From positions 18,301,601 through 18,365,600 of the forward strand of contig CM073322.1 in assembly GCA_037043015.1 (NCBI GenBank): a DNA stretch of 64,000 nt, given 5' to 3'. Position 1 is the first letter of the stretch, and each line of letters begins with the position of its first letter. Source of the DNA: Bryum argenteum (lineage: Eukaryota > Streptophyta > Bryopsida > Bryales > Bryaceae). This document shows positions 47,946-59,489 of the stretch, in pieces. Both the position numbers and the translations under genes were made by a program. The notes under the pieces were generated by a model that did no database searches, was not told where the DNA came from, and saw only the letters and a program-made list of their open reading frames with translations.

Positions 47946-48613
47946 CACAAGGTCAACATGTTCATTGAGAGTGGTCTTGAAGTTAAGAGAAAATTTACTA
48001 TGTGAGTTGACAAGATTAGTTACAGTGGAGAAGATAATGTCATACTATAGAAGATTAGCCATTGTGGTCATCGAGTTGACAAGATTAATTTTTTAAAACA
48101 AGATTCTTGACAATAATTGTGAAAGTTGGTGATTGCTGACAATGGTTGTAGAGTTAGCTAAATCTTTTATAATGTGAATTAGTTATGTCATTACAAAGTT
48201 TTTGAAAGTTAACATGATCTTTATCGTGTACACAATAAGAACTGAACATGGTCGTCGTAGTAACTATGATACGAGAGAAACAACAATGGTTGTCATAATA
48301 ATGGTTGTCACAACAATGGTTGTCGTTACATGTTCATTGACAAGAATAATTTGCTATAAAAGCTCGTTGTAATGTCAAAATGATCTTTGTTGTCCAAAAC
48401 AATATCAACGAGCAAAAAAAAAAAAAAAAACTAAACTTATGTTCTTTGTTGAAAGTTAAAGTTGGTGTTATTTTTAAAATTGGTCATATTGCATGTTGTG
48501 AACCATAATTATGGAACTAGCAAGTACTTTATAGCATGTCTTAAGTTTACAAGTATGTTTACATGTCAAAATTATTAATGTACTTGCCACATGTCCTTAA
48601 TAAATCATGCTTG
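47946..48613. other. AT-rich spacer next to the minisatellite
   Basis: More diverged GTTGACAAGATTA-like words extend the array to about 48100. A short run of ACAATGGTTGTC words lies at 48280-48325. No gene. Confidence 0.35.
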
Positions 48614-48881
48614 TTAACCCCTAAAGGTCCTTTATACAAAATTGTTTAAATTATCAAAATGAACCTTCCTCTACTTCAGGTGCAAAGAAACTCAATCTAA
48701 GCATTGATTAAAAGATCCGACCGTAGGATCTTGAATTTAACTTGACCCTTTTCTCGAATGTCAAATTTGAACCGTTAATTTTTCTCCAATTTTGAGATTA
48801 TAATGGTCAAAGTTGGCTGAATTTTATCCCTGCGGAAATTCCAAATAGCGATTTCCGCTTTTTTGGACCTTTAGGGGTTAA
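48614..48881. mobile_element. TTAA-flanked piggyBac-like MITE, 268 bp
   Basis: Left TTAACCCCTAAAGGTCC, right GGACCTTTAGGGGTTAA: a perfect inverted repeat of 17 bp including TTAA. No coding capacity. Confidence 0.88.
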
Positions 48882-49900
48882 GAAGTTACATCACCTACAA
48901 CTTTGTCATCGCGTGTATCCCACTCAGGTGAAAATATGCCAACACGTTCGACATTGTTAATTGTAGTTACATGTGTCTGCCAAACATTTCAACCGAAACA
49001 ACATCACTTATCTTAACCAATCAAGCAAGAAGTTGCACTCCATAATCTGACAATAAAAGGGTCGAGAGGTCGACATAGTTTATACTCATGCTAGTGATTT
49101 GGTTTACAAGAGCGCAATATGGTTTTTATTGTTGGCTTGTTTGGCAATTGTTACTCACCCTAATCCTTTCGTGAGATAAGCCCAATTGCTCCGTTAAGAA
49201 CATGGTATAGCTCAACATTTGTAGGCGGGTGAAGCTCATTTTAGCCCCTCAACTACAATAAATTGTTATCATGCACTTGTCATGTTGTAAAATAAATGAG
49301 TACATTGTCATGTTGCATTGTAACCGTGCACTACTATGTTGCAAATTTAACAATGAATCGATTTGTTATCAGTATGAAACTCTCATAGTGTACCGCCATG
49401 TTTGAAATATAATAGTTAAGTGTAGTATTGCACTTTTATTAATGCAATGATATTGGTTCATTAAGACTAAAGAATATAGGCTATTGACCATTTCACCATC
49501 GGATGTTTTTAACTGTTCTTGACTCCGAGACGTTTTTAACCATTTTCATTTTTCAACCTTTCTTGCCCTTCCAATGTTCCTCAACGGCCCTTCAATAACA
49601 TGTATGATAATTTTTAGAGAATGGAACGTCAATGTTTTAGAATATTACCCTTGGACGTTTTTATACAGCCGTTGAGGACTCCGAAAGGTATAAAATGGTT
49701 CGAAATCCTGTGCTAATAGAGAATATCACTCACACAACTTTTAGAAACTGAAATGGGTAAATTCAACACACTTTCATTTGCCCATGGGTTTACATCGCCC
49801 TTAAATATCTGATTCAATCGACCATTTGACCATGCGCTCCCATTGTTCTTACAAATTTTAAAGTTACGCTATAACTTCACATCATCCACACAAATTTTCT
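48882..49900. other. AT-rich spacer, nothing recognised
   Basis: No gene or RNA identified. Confidence 0.35.
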
Positions 49901-50430
49901 AGTTTACCATGAGAGATTCAACACACTAGTAACACATAGTCATGACTCAACTTCACAAATTGAGGTGATGTGAAGTCATGACGTAACTCCAAAAAATTTA
50001 AGGGTGATGGGAACCCATGGGCCACTTGTGTATTGAGAATGTTGCGTTCAACTTAAGAAATTTGTGTGGCAATGTGAGATTATGGCGCAAGTTTAGAAAT
50101 TGGAGTGACCTCAAACCATGGTGGAATTTTCAAAAATTTAAGGACAAGGGAAATGCATGAACTAGTGTTGTGTTGAATTTGCCCCCATTCAACCTCATAA
50201 ATTTACGTGAATGATGGGAAGTTTGTAATGCAACTTCACAAATTGGGGTGATGTGATGTCTCAACGTAAGTGATGGGAAATTATGACGCAAATTCACAAA
50301 TTGGGGCGATGTGAAGTCACAACGTAGCTTCAAGAAATCAAAGGCAAACATAGCGCATAGGCCAATGATGCATTGAATAAAAAAGTTTAAGGTGATGGGA
50401 GCCCATGGGCTAGTGGTGTATTGGATCAAA
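49900..50430. repeat. Degenerate repeat region, unit about 85-140 bp
   Basis: Recurrent blocks in order: TTCACAAATTGGGGTGATG, a TGAAGTCA.GACGTA word, AAAATTTAAGG.., GATGGGA.CCCATGGGC, and GTGT.TTGA. At least four imperfect copies are seen. Not coding. Confidence 0.6.
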
Positions 50431-50728
50431 CTAAATTCTCATAAGAATGTAAACAACCAAAAACCTTGAACTTAAAATTTAGTCATCTATACATATAGAA
50501 TATGAGAAGACTTTTGCATTACCTTTGTAGGTATGTTTGTCTAAAATGACACCCTTTTCTAAACACACAACTTATGAATAAAAAATATTCTTAACCTCTT
50601 AACAATTCTTATTTCAATTCCAAATTCTTCAACATCTAATCAACTCCAATTTAACTTTGTTCTCACAGCTTTCAAATAAATTGATTTTTGAATTAAAGCA
50701 TATTTCTAAAAGACTTTGAAATCATGTT

Positions 50729-51173
50729 TTAACACTAGGACCGATTGCTACCGTATCTGTAACATATTAAGTTACGCTTATCCATAGGGTGGTGGAGGTT
50801 CATTGGTTGCACGAAATGACTTAAACTTTGGTGTAGCACTTCCTAACAACTTGCCTAAAATAGCTACAACAACAATATACCAATAGAACATACTTTAGAT
50901 GCACTCATACGGAGTGAAATGAGTACGCCATGAGATTCTGGAAATGGTTGAAAATGGATAGTTCTGATTGGTCAAAGTCGTGGGTCATATCCCACATCAA
51001 CAAGGTCTAATCAATCAAAATAGTTGCTAGGCAATGTATACATACCATTGATGTAGAAACATCAAGGGTTCAGGCTCAAAGCACAAGAAAAAGATAGGTG
51101 TGTTTCAGCCCTATAAGCGTAACACATATGTTACGCGTAACATATATGTTACGCTTATCGGTCCTAGTGTTAA
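50729..51173. mobile_element. TTAA-flanked MITE with CACTAGG ends, 445 bp
   Basis: Left TTAA then CACTAGGACCGAT, right ATCGGTCCTAGTG then TTAA. Near the right end are short palindromes built from GTAACATATGTTAC. The ends begin with CACTA, the CACTA-superfamily hallmark, but that group makes 3-bp duplications, whereas here TTAA fits both flanks. Confidence 0.7.
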
Positions 51174-51766
51174 CCAACTTGATGTCAACTTCGGAGTAAT
51201 TCCATATACTTATGTCTATAAGGCGTGGTAAATCTTTCACTCATGTAGGCTACCAAACATTCCTTAAACTAAAAGTTCCATCAGTTCTAGAAGGATATAA
51301 ACTAGAGATGTTATTAAGAATAATACAACATTAAATATGCTCCAAATTATGAAATATGAAATATGCTCGACAATATGAAATATGAAATATGCTCCAAAAT
51401 AAGGATATCTTAAATTGTAAAAGCATGTACACAAAAAAATAGGTCAAACAGACACTCTATCCACACCAACCTCAAAATAAGTTTGCAAATATTGTCCAAA
51501 TATTGGTAACCATGTCTTGCACACATTTGGAACAGAATAATTCATCCACAGTCCATCCATCAGCCACAGTCCTCATTCATCCATCTTCATCGTGCGCAGA
51601 GTAGGGTTTCTCGTGTCTCCACTACGCTCTGCACTTTCACGGCAAAGTCAGTCGTCCATCGTCGTGTGCGAACCCGTCGCGACCTCGCGATCATTCGATT
51701 GTACCTTCTCTGGTGATTACTCAGATACCTATAGTTAAAATTTTGAAAATTTTGGGGGATCCGGCG
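51174..51766. promoter_or_regulatory. 5' flank of the EMC2 gene
   Basis: AT-rich, becoming GC-richer from about 51590; the latter part is likely the EMC2 5' UTR. Short direct repeats of an ATGAAATATGCTC word lie at 51335-51400. Confidence 0.4.
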
Positions 51767-53855
51767 ATGGTGGGAGCGAACGAGGAGCGGGAGCTGAACA
51801 GGTTGGAGCAGCAGGTGGAAGAGGGCGGGGGAGGCGTAGTGGAATACCTCAGTCTCGTCCGCAAGTTGAAGCTCCGAAGATCGCAGATTGTCGCGAAGCA
51901 TGGGCTCGAACTGCTCAATAACGCGAGCGAGAAGTCTAAGCTCGGATCCGATCGTACGTCCGTGTAAAACCCTTGCTCCGAAACCTGATCGCAGCTCAGA
52001 AATTTTAATTCGTCACAAATGTGGCGAGCATCAGATCCACTTAATTCTTATGTACATGGCTTCTGCCGGTTTTTAGGGTTTAAGGACAGCAGTAGTGCCT
52101 AGTGAGAATTTTGTTCTGAACCAGTTTTATCCGTTTGCGACAAAAGAGAGAGTCATGCAGATTCAGTCATGGTTTATTATCATAATTAGAATAATAATAA
52201 TAATTATTATTATGCTGGCCAGAGTTTAAATTTCGTGGCGGTGGTTGCAGTATGGACAGTATACGAGCAAGTAGCCATAGCTTGCATGGATTGCCATTCG
52301 CTTGATGCTGCCAAGGTATGTTTAAGCCAAATCAAAGTTATGCGTGGGAATCAATGTTCGCATCAAGCATATTCCCAGACTGATGTTCGTTGTTTTATAC
52401 TGGCTACAGAAATGTATTAATGCTTTGCATTCGAAGTTTCCCGACAGTATGCGTGTTGGTACGTATTCTTCCTTCAGAGCTTTCCTTATTGGATTCACGG
52501 TATTTGTTGCTAGTGCTGATGTTCGACGATGTAGGTCGGTTGGAGGGGATGTGGTACGAGGCAAAAGGCTCATGGCAAAAAGCCGAGAAAGTGTATTCAA
52601 ACATTTTGACAGAGAATCCTTCAGACACTGTCAGTGCCCACCTATCTCCTCAAATCTTTCGTGAAAGAATGAGATCAGTTTCACTCTACTTTGTGGACTG
52701 CAATTTCACCGTGTTTTTTTTCGCAGGTTGTACACAAACGAAGGATTGCCATGAATAAGGCTCAGGGAAATATGGTGGCTGCTGTAGAAGGTCTTAATAA
52801 ATACTTAGAAACGTAAGTGTGCTGGTCTCTTTGATGTCATCGATGTGGTTTTGGTAGTAGTTTCAGTTCTTGTGCTTGCGATGGAGAATTTTTTGTCAGT
52901 CCTTCATTTTATGATATTTTAAACTCGATTCTTGTTATGATGCTTGTTCTAGAACATTTTTAGTTAGTCTGTGAAGGAGGTCATCTCTCTCTGATGGTCG
53001 AGGCTTTGCAGGTTCATGGCCGATTTCGATGCATGGAGAGAACTCGCTGACATATACACCAGCCTGCAGATGTAAGGCTCTTTCAGAACATTCATCTGCA
53101 TATCTAAGATTGCTAGACCTAGTGCTTTGTGGAGGTTTCTGTGAAAGAATTAATCAGACTGTGCGGATGTGAGCAGGTACAAGCAGGCGGCCTTCTGCTA
53201 TGAGGAGCTCATCCTTGGACAACCTACAAATGCGCTATACCACTTGGGATATGCTGAGGTAAGCATTTGGTATTGCTATCGTTATTTTGTGCAAGTTCTT
53301 TTTGGGAAACTGCTTACTGTTGAATAGGTTGTATGCTGCAATCAAATTAACTTCGTTTAAAGATTGGAGAGCACACTTATGAGTTGGGTGAAGAATTGTG
53401 ATTGACATGCCGGCAGTTCACATCATAACTTTTCCTAATGCTCATGACTTTGATGCAGTTGCTGTACACGATAGGTGGCATTGATAATTACCGGATGGCA
53501 CGAAAGTATTATTCTGCAGCAATTGAATTGAGTGGAGGCCAGAATTTACGTGCTCTATATGGTGTTTGTCTGGTATGCACTCAACAAAAGTCCTATTGGA
53601 TGGGTTTATGTTTGTTATGAGTTCACTCTTGACATTGAGGACATAAGAATGTTGATGTGAGGAATGCATTTGTGGCAGTGTGGAGTTGCCATCAATCAGT
53701 CGAAGGGGCGTGGACGAACTGAGGAGAAGGAGGGGCAGGAGCTGATCTCATTAGCTGCATCTGCTATTTTGAAGAAGTACAAGGAGAAGGCTCCAAGCAA
53801 AGTTGAGCTTGTATCATCTCTTCTGAACAAGCAAAAGCAATTAGCAGCTGCTTAG
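51767..53855 (+). CDS. EMC2: ER membrane protein complex subunit 2 (TPR protein)
   Basis: Cytosolic TPR subunit of the ER membrane complex, which inserts tail-anchored and multi-pass proteins. Nine exons: 51767-51953, 52251-52315, 52410-52458, 52535-52629, 52727-52812, 53012-53071, 53177-53258, 53459-53572, 53679-53855. All are in phase and give 304 aa, the usual length. Landmarks along the protein are VEYLSLVRKLKLRRSQIV, WTVYEQVAIACMDCHSLDAA, LEGMWYEAKGSWQKAEKVY, RRIAMNKAQGN, FDAWRELADIYTSLQMYKQA, AFCYEELIL, YHLGYAE, MARKYYSAAIELSGGQNLRA and the Lys-rich tail. An in-frame ATG at 51713 lies upstream, but the MVGANEERELN start matches the family. The inverted duplication at 53989-56105 starts only about 135 bp past the stop. 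Confidence 0.95.
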
Positions 53856-53988
53856 GTCCTTTCTTTACGAGCTTGAGCTTTCTGTACCCTGATTACATAT
53901 CTTAGCTATTTTTTAGGTTGAATAATTGAGCGTCATGTAGGATAGTTGGGAACTTTAGGATAAATTCTGTTCATGAGGTTACCTGTAT

Positions 53989-56105
53989 GCAATTTACATG
54001 AAGATTTTTCTAACTGTTTGAGCCCACTCTGTCACATTGTAGAATGCTATTTTTGCTTTTGCTACGTTTGCAATGTTTGCTGACTTTGGAATGCACTCGT
54101 GAACGTGGTTTAATTAAGTTCCGTTCTTTTGAAATGGTGGTTGGAGTGTTGGACGAGTACAGAACCAAGTTGGGTTGGAACTCTTTAAACAGAGCTAATC
54201 TTTAGAAAGCTTCTTAATTTGGAGGTCGGGAGGGAGTTTTTGGACAGCAATATATCATGGTTTTAATTGCATACGGTGCATACATACACATTGCATACGG
54301 TGCATACATACAGTAATATATTCAACGAACTTCCATGTGCTTAATGGCAGATAATTTTTATTACAATTTGTTATCTCAATTTGTCATTTGTTTTGGGGCA
54401 ATAAACAACTTGTGAGTATTATTCCACCCTAAATGTATATATCCACTTTCCCTCTACTTTCCCTCCAAGGGTCTCATATTATTGTAAACAACTTGTAAGT
54501 ATTATTCCACTCTAATTGTATATATTTATTTTCCCTCTACATTCCCTCTACTTTCCCTCCAAGAAAATCATATTATTGTCGATTTGGTTATGAGGCAGAA
54601 TGGGTTTGCAATCCCTTGGCTCATGAGAAGCTGAAGTAGACTTGTTAATGAAAGTTTCAATCAAAGTATTGAGTTGGCGGTTAGAAAGCAAACTCGCAGG
54701 CACACATTTGCTAGACTCACAATTGGGACACTTTTTTTTCTCTGTGAGTGCAATCTTGATACAAGTGCTACAAAAGCTTAGATAGCAACACGAGATTAAC
54801 GCGGGATCGTTCATCACGTTGTTGCAAAGTGAACATGTCAACTCCTTTGGAATGTGCTCGCATTGACCTGCACTCACCTCTTTTGTTCTCCTTTTTTTAC
54901 CCACTCCTTCAATGTAAGATGATGCTTGTTTTTTGCCAAGGGGCTCCTGCACAATTGAATACGCAGTGTCTCCAAAATTGTCATTGATGACTTCTGAATG
55001 TGTGCTACTTGGTGTTGAGTTGTTGCTTGTATCGACTTGTTGTGCTTTGGGGCTCATCGGTGCTTGCTCATTAGTTCTGAGAGTTTGTGTGGCGATTCGA
55101 GAAAATGGAACTCTTTTTGCCATGACAGTAGCATTATTTCTGATCCTAAACTTTGCATCTAGAATTTCCTCTTTCGTGTCACTGTCATAAATTTTGATAT
55201 CAAAAGTTTCTCTCATTCTCTTCCCGCGTAAACCATTGACAAGCGGCGTTGCAATTGCATCTTTCAATTCTCCAAGAGAGAGGGAATCCCCCTCGCAAGG
55301 AATCGATTTGCGGACTTTCGGAAAAGCAACAAAATAGTAGTGGATTGTCATTGATGCAAGTGAGGAAGTAGATTCTTTTTTTTCCTAGATGAGAAGGTAT
55401 TGAAACAAGTGGTTGCACGGACAATCCTCTCACAAGTAAACAAGTGACAGAGAGACAAAGATGCCGGAGACAAATCCAAGGAAAGACACAAACACATAAG
55501 AAACTCAATGGAAAGCAATTTTGTGCTTTATTTCTTGCTTACTTAATCGACTTGTTTAGTGAGGCAAGAGGTATATGTAGGACATATCAACTAAACTCTC
55601 AAGACCTATCAAGTAAACTCTCGAGACTTATCAACTAAACTCTCGAGACTTAGTAACTAAACTCTCCGGACTTCACTCATAAACCACGCCCACCCAAGTA
55701 CGAAGGATGTTTGTGAGGAATAAAAAGATTTAAATATTTCCAGAAATGGAAAATATAGTAAGACAATCTGCAAAACTGATTCTTTGTAGGGTTATCTTAA
55801 TACAACCCACAACACTTTCCTTGCATATAAAATCTCTGAATTCCAAGGCCAGCACAACGAAAGAGAAATATGTGAAACTGTGAAGAGAAAATCACTTAAT
55901 ATATAGTCCAACGTTCTTTTACTTTACCTTCTTTTACTTTTACCTATTTTTCAATATCTCACTCTTTTACTTTCTTTTCCCTTCTATTCATTACATTGCT
56001 CTTACTTTTTCCCTTGTCTGTTTATTACCTTCCTTTTACTTTTTTTTACTTTCCATACGGTTTTAGACCAGTCAAATTCTGAGGGCCATAGCCATAATTC
56101 AGCAA
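53989..56105 (-). repeat. Right copy of the 2.1-2.5 kb inverted duplication
   Basis: Reverse-complement mate of 9121-11640. It lacks the SINE. Its left border falls just downstream of EMC2. Contains an about 16-bp tandem duplication of a GCATACGGTGCATACATAC word at about 54270-54312 and duplicated TTCCCTCTACTTTCCCTCC words at about 54445-54560. Confidence 0.8.
54548..55351 (-). CDS. DWNN-RING protein, short RBBP6/PQT3-like E3 ubiquitin ligase, copy 2
   Basis: Intronless, 267 aa, paralogue of 10252-11091. The DWNN fold covers residues 1-86 (ends MAKRVPFSRI). Residues 87-165 are a low-complexity linker with a basic patch (GKKRRTKE). The RING finger uses Cys173, Cys176, Cys188 or 189, Cys194, Cys197, Cys208 and Cys211, with the CC pair and CPNC typical of RBBP6. 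The zinc knuckle and everything after the RING in RBBP6 are absent. The start lies in the un-interrupted ancestral context (CATCAATGACAATCC), which shows where the SINE entered copy 1. Both frames have stayed open despite many nucleotide differences, which hints at selection but does not prove it. Function as a ubiquitin ligase is inferred. Confidence 0.78.
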   Translation of the reverse strand: MTIHYYFVAFPKVRKSIPCEGDSLSLGELKDAIATPLVNGLRGKRMRETFDIKIYDSDTKEEILDAKFRIRNNATVMAKRVPFSRIATQTLRTNEQAPMSPKAQQVDTSNNSTPSSTHSEVINDNFGDTAYSIVQEPLGKKQASSYIEGVGKKRRTKEVSAGQCEHIPKELTCSLCNNVMNDPALISCCYLSFCSTCIKIALTEKKKCPNCESSKCVPASLLSNRQLNTLIETFINKSTSASHEPRDCKPILPHNQIDNNMIFLEGK

Positions 56106-56408
56106 GGAGTGTAGTACAGGCACTCTAAAAGCCACAAGCAGGCAGCTACTAACTTAGCTTTCAGTCACCAGCCTTTCTTGTCCACAATTGATCGTACCTC
56201 TCATGATTTAGTGGCCTCTCACAAACACTAAGCTACTCTAATGACTAAGCTATGAACCTCGCCCCATTGATAGGGCTGAATGGCCATGTCTAACATTTAG
56301 TTAGGGGAGAGGGGTTTCTAAATATAGAATTCCTCTAAATCCACACCTGGCCACAATTTTCAATTTTATTATTATTATTATTATTTAATTTTGATTTATT
56401 TTTTGGAA
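56106..56408. other. Spacer, nothing recognised
   Basis: Short ATT trinucleotide run at about 56367-56384. No gene. Confidence 0.35.
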
Positions 56409-57233
56409 AATTCCTCAATCCCTAATGTCGAAAAGAGTGAAAATCGGGTCGTTTGGGGTGTGGTCAGCCCCTTATTTAATATATTTAGCTCATATGAAGT
56501 TCAAACCTTTCGCAGATTGAAGAGTTTTTTCATACCTTTCCGAAGAGTCATTTCAAACTTCAAAATTCCTCATACTTTAGGAGATATTCACGGTCAAATT
56601 TTGAAAACACTATTTGAAATGTGCCCAAATTTAAAAAGTGCCGAAACTCCGGTATCTGCCCAAAATAAATAAGATCGCTAGAACTTCAAAATTTGCGAAC
56701 AATTGAGATTTTACTTTTTTTTTACAAGTTTGTCTTTTGTACTTGGAAATAAGGTTTTAGAGCACAATCTCACTGTTTGGATCTTTCATCCAATTGTTCT
56801 TCACAAGCCATTTTTATTATCAAAGAGGGGCCTTTGAAGTTGAATTTCAGCATACCTCCATGTGAAAATTCAAGCACTTCTTAAGGTTTCATAGGTAGCA
56901 TGAGGACGAAAATTCCATTGGCATGTTCCTAACTCTCTTAGGAACAAGAATTTGAAGAGCCACAGTTCAAATTTACTCTTGAAATTGGTCTTTTGGGCTC
57001 ACAGAAAACTTCACACCCATTTTGCAACAAGGGAAAAAAGCTTAATTTTCGACTTGATCTCACAATCGGTGAGGAATTTGAAACTAAGTTTTGGTACTCA
57101 CATACATGGTAGAGTTAGGTATAAGATCTTACACTTTCATACTTGAGATTACGTCAAAAGTTGAAAATATTCATCAAGAGGGTAGTTTTGAAGAGTTATG
57201 TCAGTTTTGGGGGCTTTTGACTTTAGGGGTTAA
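56409..57233. mobile_element. TTAA-family transposon, about 825 bp, left end decayed
   Basis: Right end CTTTAGGGGTTAA is intact; the left end reads CAATCCCTAATGTCGAAAAG, a decayed CCCCTAA end. Same subfamily as 15756-16660, and its right half is also found at 28353-28760. Confidence 0.7.
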
Positions 57234-57534
57234 AGACCAAGGCTTTAGCCAAAATGTACGGGTGATAACCTTTCCGAATGAATGAGTTAAATGACTCTGT
57301 TATATTCCGCCTTCCACCATGACAAGAAATCGAAAGTACTTTCAAATTCAAAAGTTCAAATTCAAAAATTTTGAGGTTTTCCCAAAAGACGGAATGAAAT
57401 ATCCCAAAAAGTCGAGTTAAACTTCAAGTAAACTACACGTTTTGATGAGAGTTGGATTTGTGGAAAGGTTGTGGCGGGTTTCTATTGTTGATAAGAGTTG
57501 GATATGTAGAAGCGTTGTGGTGGGTTTCTATCTG

Positions 57535-58118
57535 TTAACCCTTAAACGCCGAAGGTGACCCGACGCGTCATGTTCCAAGAGAATCTCCACTGTAGCTCTC
57601 AATATACTCAACTTTTCACTTTTATTTTGATGTCAAACTGGTCACCTTCAGTCTTGTGATGCATTCAAAAAGTGAAATTTTAGAATTCAAATCCCAATTT
57701 TGTGCTTTGAAAGGATTGTGGTAGGTAGGTTGGGGTGGTACATAACCTTGTAGGAGGTTGCAAGCTCATCATTGATTGGATCATTCATGATGCCCAAGTT
57801 CAAAAAGTGCACTATTCATGATGCCCAAGTCCAAAAGATGCTGTGATCCAATACTGGGTAATCCGTGTAGCCTGACGTTTAACCCCTAAAGGTCTGAGTG
57901 TGCCGTGGTGACCAGTGGAATACGGTGTAATTTGGTTGTATTTGGAGTGAATGCACACTTTTAATGGGTTTGAGTTCAAAGAAGAAGTTGACATTCGAAT
58001 TAATGCGGTTCTAGTGAGCTATTACAATTCCAGTTTAGAGTTTCTTGTTGGTAGCCAATCCTAATTATACGACAGCGTACATACTATCCCCAAGGGACTT
58101 TTAAGGGTTAAGGGTTAA
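57535..58118. mobile_element. TTAA-flanked piggyBac-like MITE (outer), interrupted by another
   Basis: Left TTAACCCTTAAACGCC. The right end is split: TGACGTTTAA at 57873-57882, then after the inner element GGGTTAA at 58112-58118. Without the insert it is about 355 bp and matches 26861-27199 in reverse. Confidence 0.85.
57879..58111. mobile_element. TTAA-flanked piggyBac-like MITE (inner), nested, 233 bp
   Basis: Left TTAACCCCTAAAGGTCTGAG, right GGGACTTTTAAGGGTTAA. Inserted in the TTAA of the outer element's right inverted repeat. Reverse-orientation copy of 29359-29590. Confidence 0.88.
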
Positions 58119-59489
58119 GGTACGCGATTGAACTGAAAAAGAGAGAGAGCTAATGCGCAACTCCCCGGTTTATATAGTGCGAAGATCTGCCATCATGGCG
58201 GGGTGGGTGGCCGACGTACTTGACCGTACAACTACCACAGGGATTGGGTGAACTATGATTCTAACTCCGTTTGGACTTTCATTAATGGCACTACCAATTA
58301 TTCGGGAGTTCTATTGATTGCTCCTTCTAACCCCATCTTTGTCGGGTCTAGAACCTCACTTTGGCGGCCTGCCATAGGTGGTGGGTCAAATAACGATTAG
58401 TCAAAGAAGGAGAATCATCTTTGCCTTGCTACATTCATCTAGTCTTGTTCCTTTGGCAAGTACGTTGGAAATGCCCTTACACGCATAATTATTGTATGAT
58501 AAGGTACGCAATGTTCTTGTGAATCATCCTTGCAATGCAATGAATTGAATCAACATGTTCCTCGAGAAACTCAATATTTGCAGTAGTAAGCAATTTCAAC
58601 GGCAACATTTCAAGTGCCAATCTACTTCTCATAAATTGCATCACTTGAAATATTACAACTACTTTCTGTAATATCGTCTCTTTGTTAAAACAACTGTCCT
58701 ATACATTGTAGCCTCACCTACTTTGGTCCAAATTCATATATATCTAGTCATTTTTTTTTTCTTTCTTCAGTATTTCAACTACACTACTAAACCCATCTTT
58801 CCTACTAAACATTTCTATTTTATCAATACTCAATCTATTGGAACCACCATGCTAACCTCAAAGCTTCTTATTGAATATGAGTTGACGGCCTTCAAGACAT
58901 GCAATGGAGCAACATTTTTGGAAATCTATGCACAATTGAAGCTATATATGGTGGTTATGAATCACACGTTGAATCTTTGATTCAAGGTCCGTGATGCATG
59001 TAATGAGCAGTATTAATGATTCTCTTAGAATGACAATATTCAAAGTGTCACTTTTATATACCAAAATCGTCATTTGGTCATAAAGTTTCATTGTGGTTAC
59101 ATATTTGGTCACACTTCCATATGTGAATTCGTTGATGCCTTTTCCGTAAGATCATTTCACACTCTCGTCCTGCTGAAATCAAATCTTATTGGAAGTACCA
59201 ATTTTTTTTGCTGAATATGCCATTTTAAGGGAATTGAGGGTCATTGTAAGGAACCGACAGGATTTGAGGCACATGTTGAAGCTACTATCATAGCTAGCTG
59301 ATTCTTATAGGTGTGGTGTGGAAGAGCAAACAGGTCCGTCACACGGCGCAGTGTCAGAGTCTGCTGGTGACTTCAGTCCTGAAGGATGTGAACACATGAA
59401 CCACAACAATTAATGCCAGGGTGCCTATAAGAATGAGTGCTTCCAGTCATCTGATCAACATCGGGTTGCATCACTTGAGGCTTGTAGCG
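58119..59489. other. Spacer with a decayed MITE; 5' flank of lipid transfer gene 1
   Basis: About 58630-59255 resembles 33432-33691 in its CTGTAATATCG words and its right end CCATTTTAAGGGAATTG. A TATAAG word at 59426-59431 could be the TATA box of the next gene. No gene in between. Confidence 0.4.
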
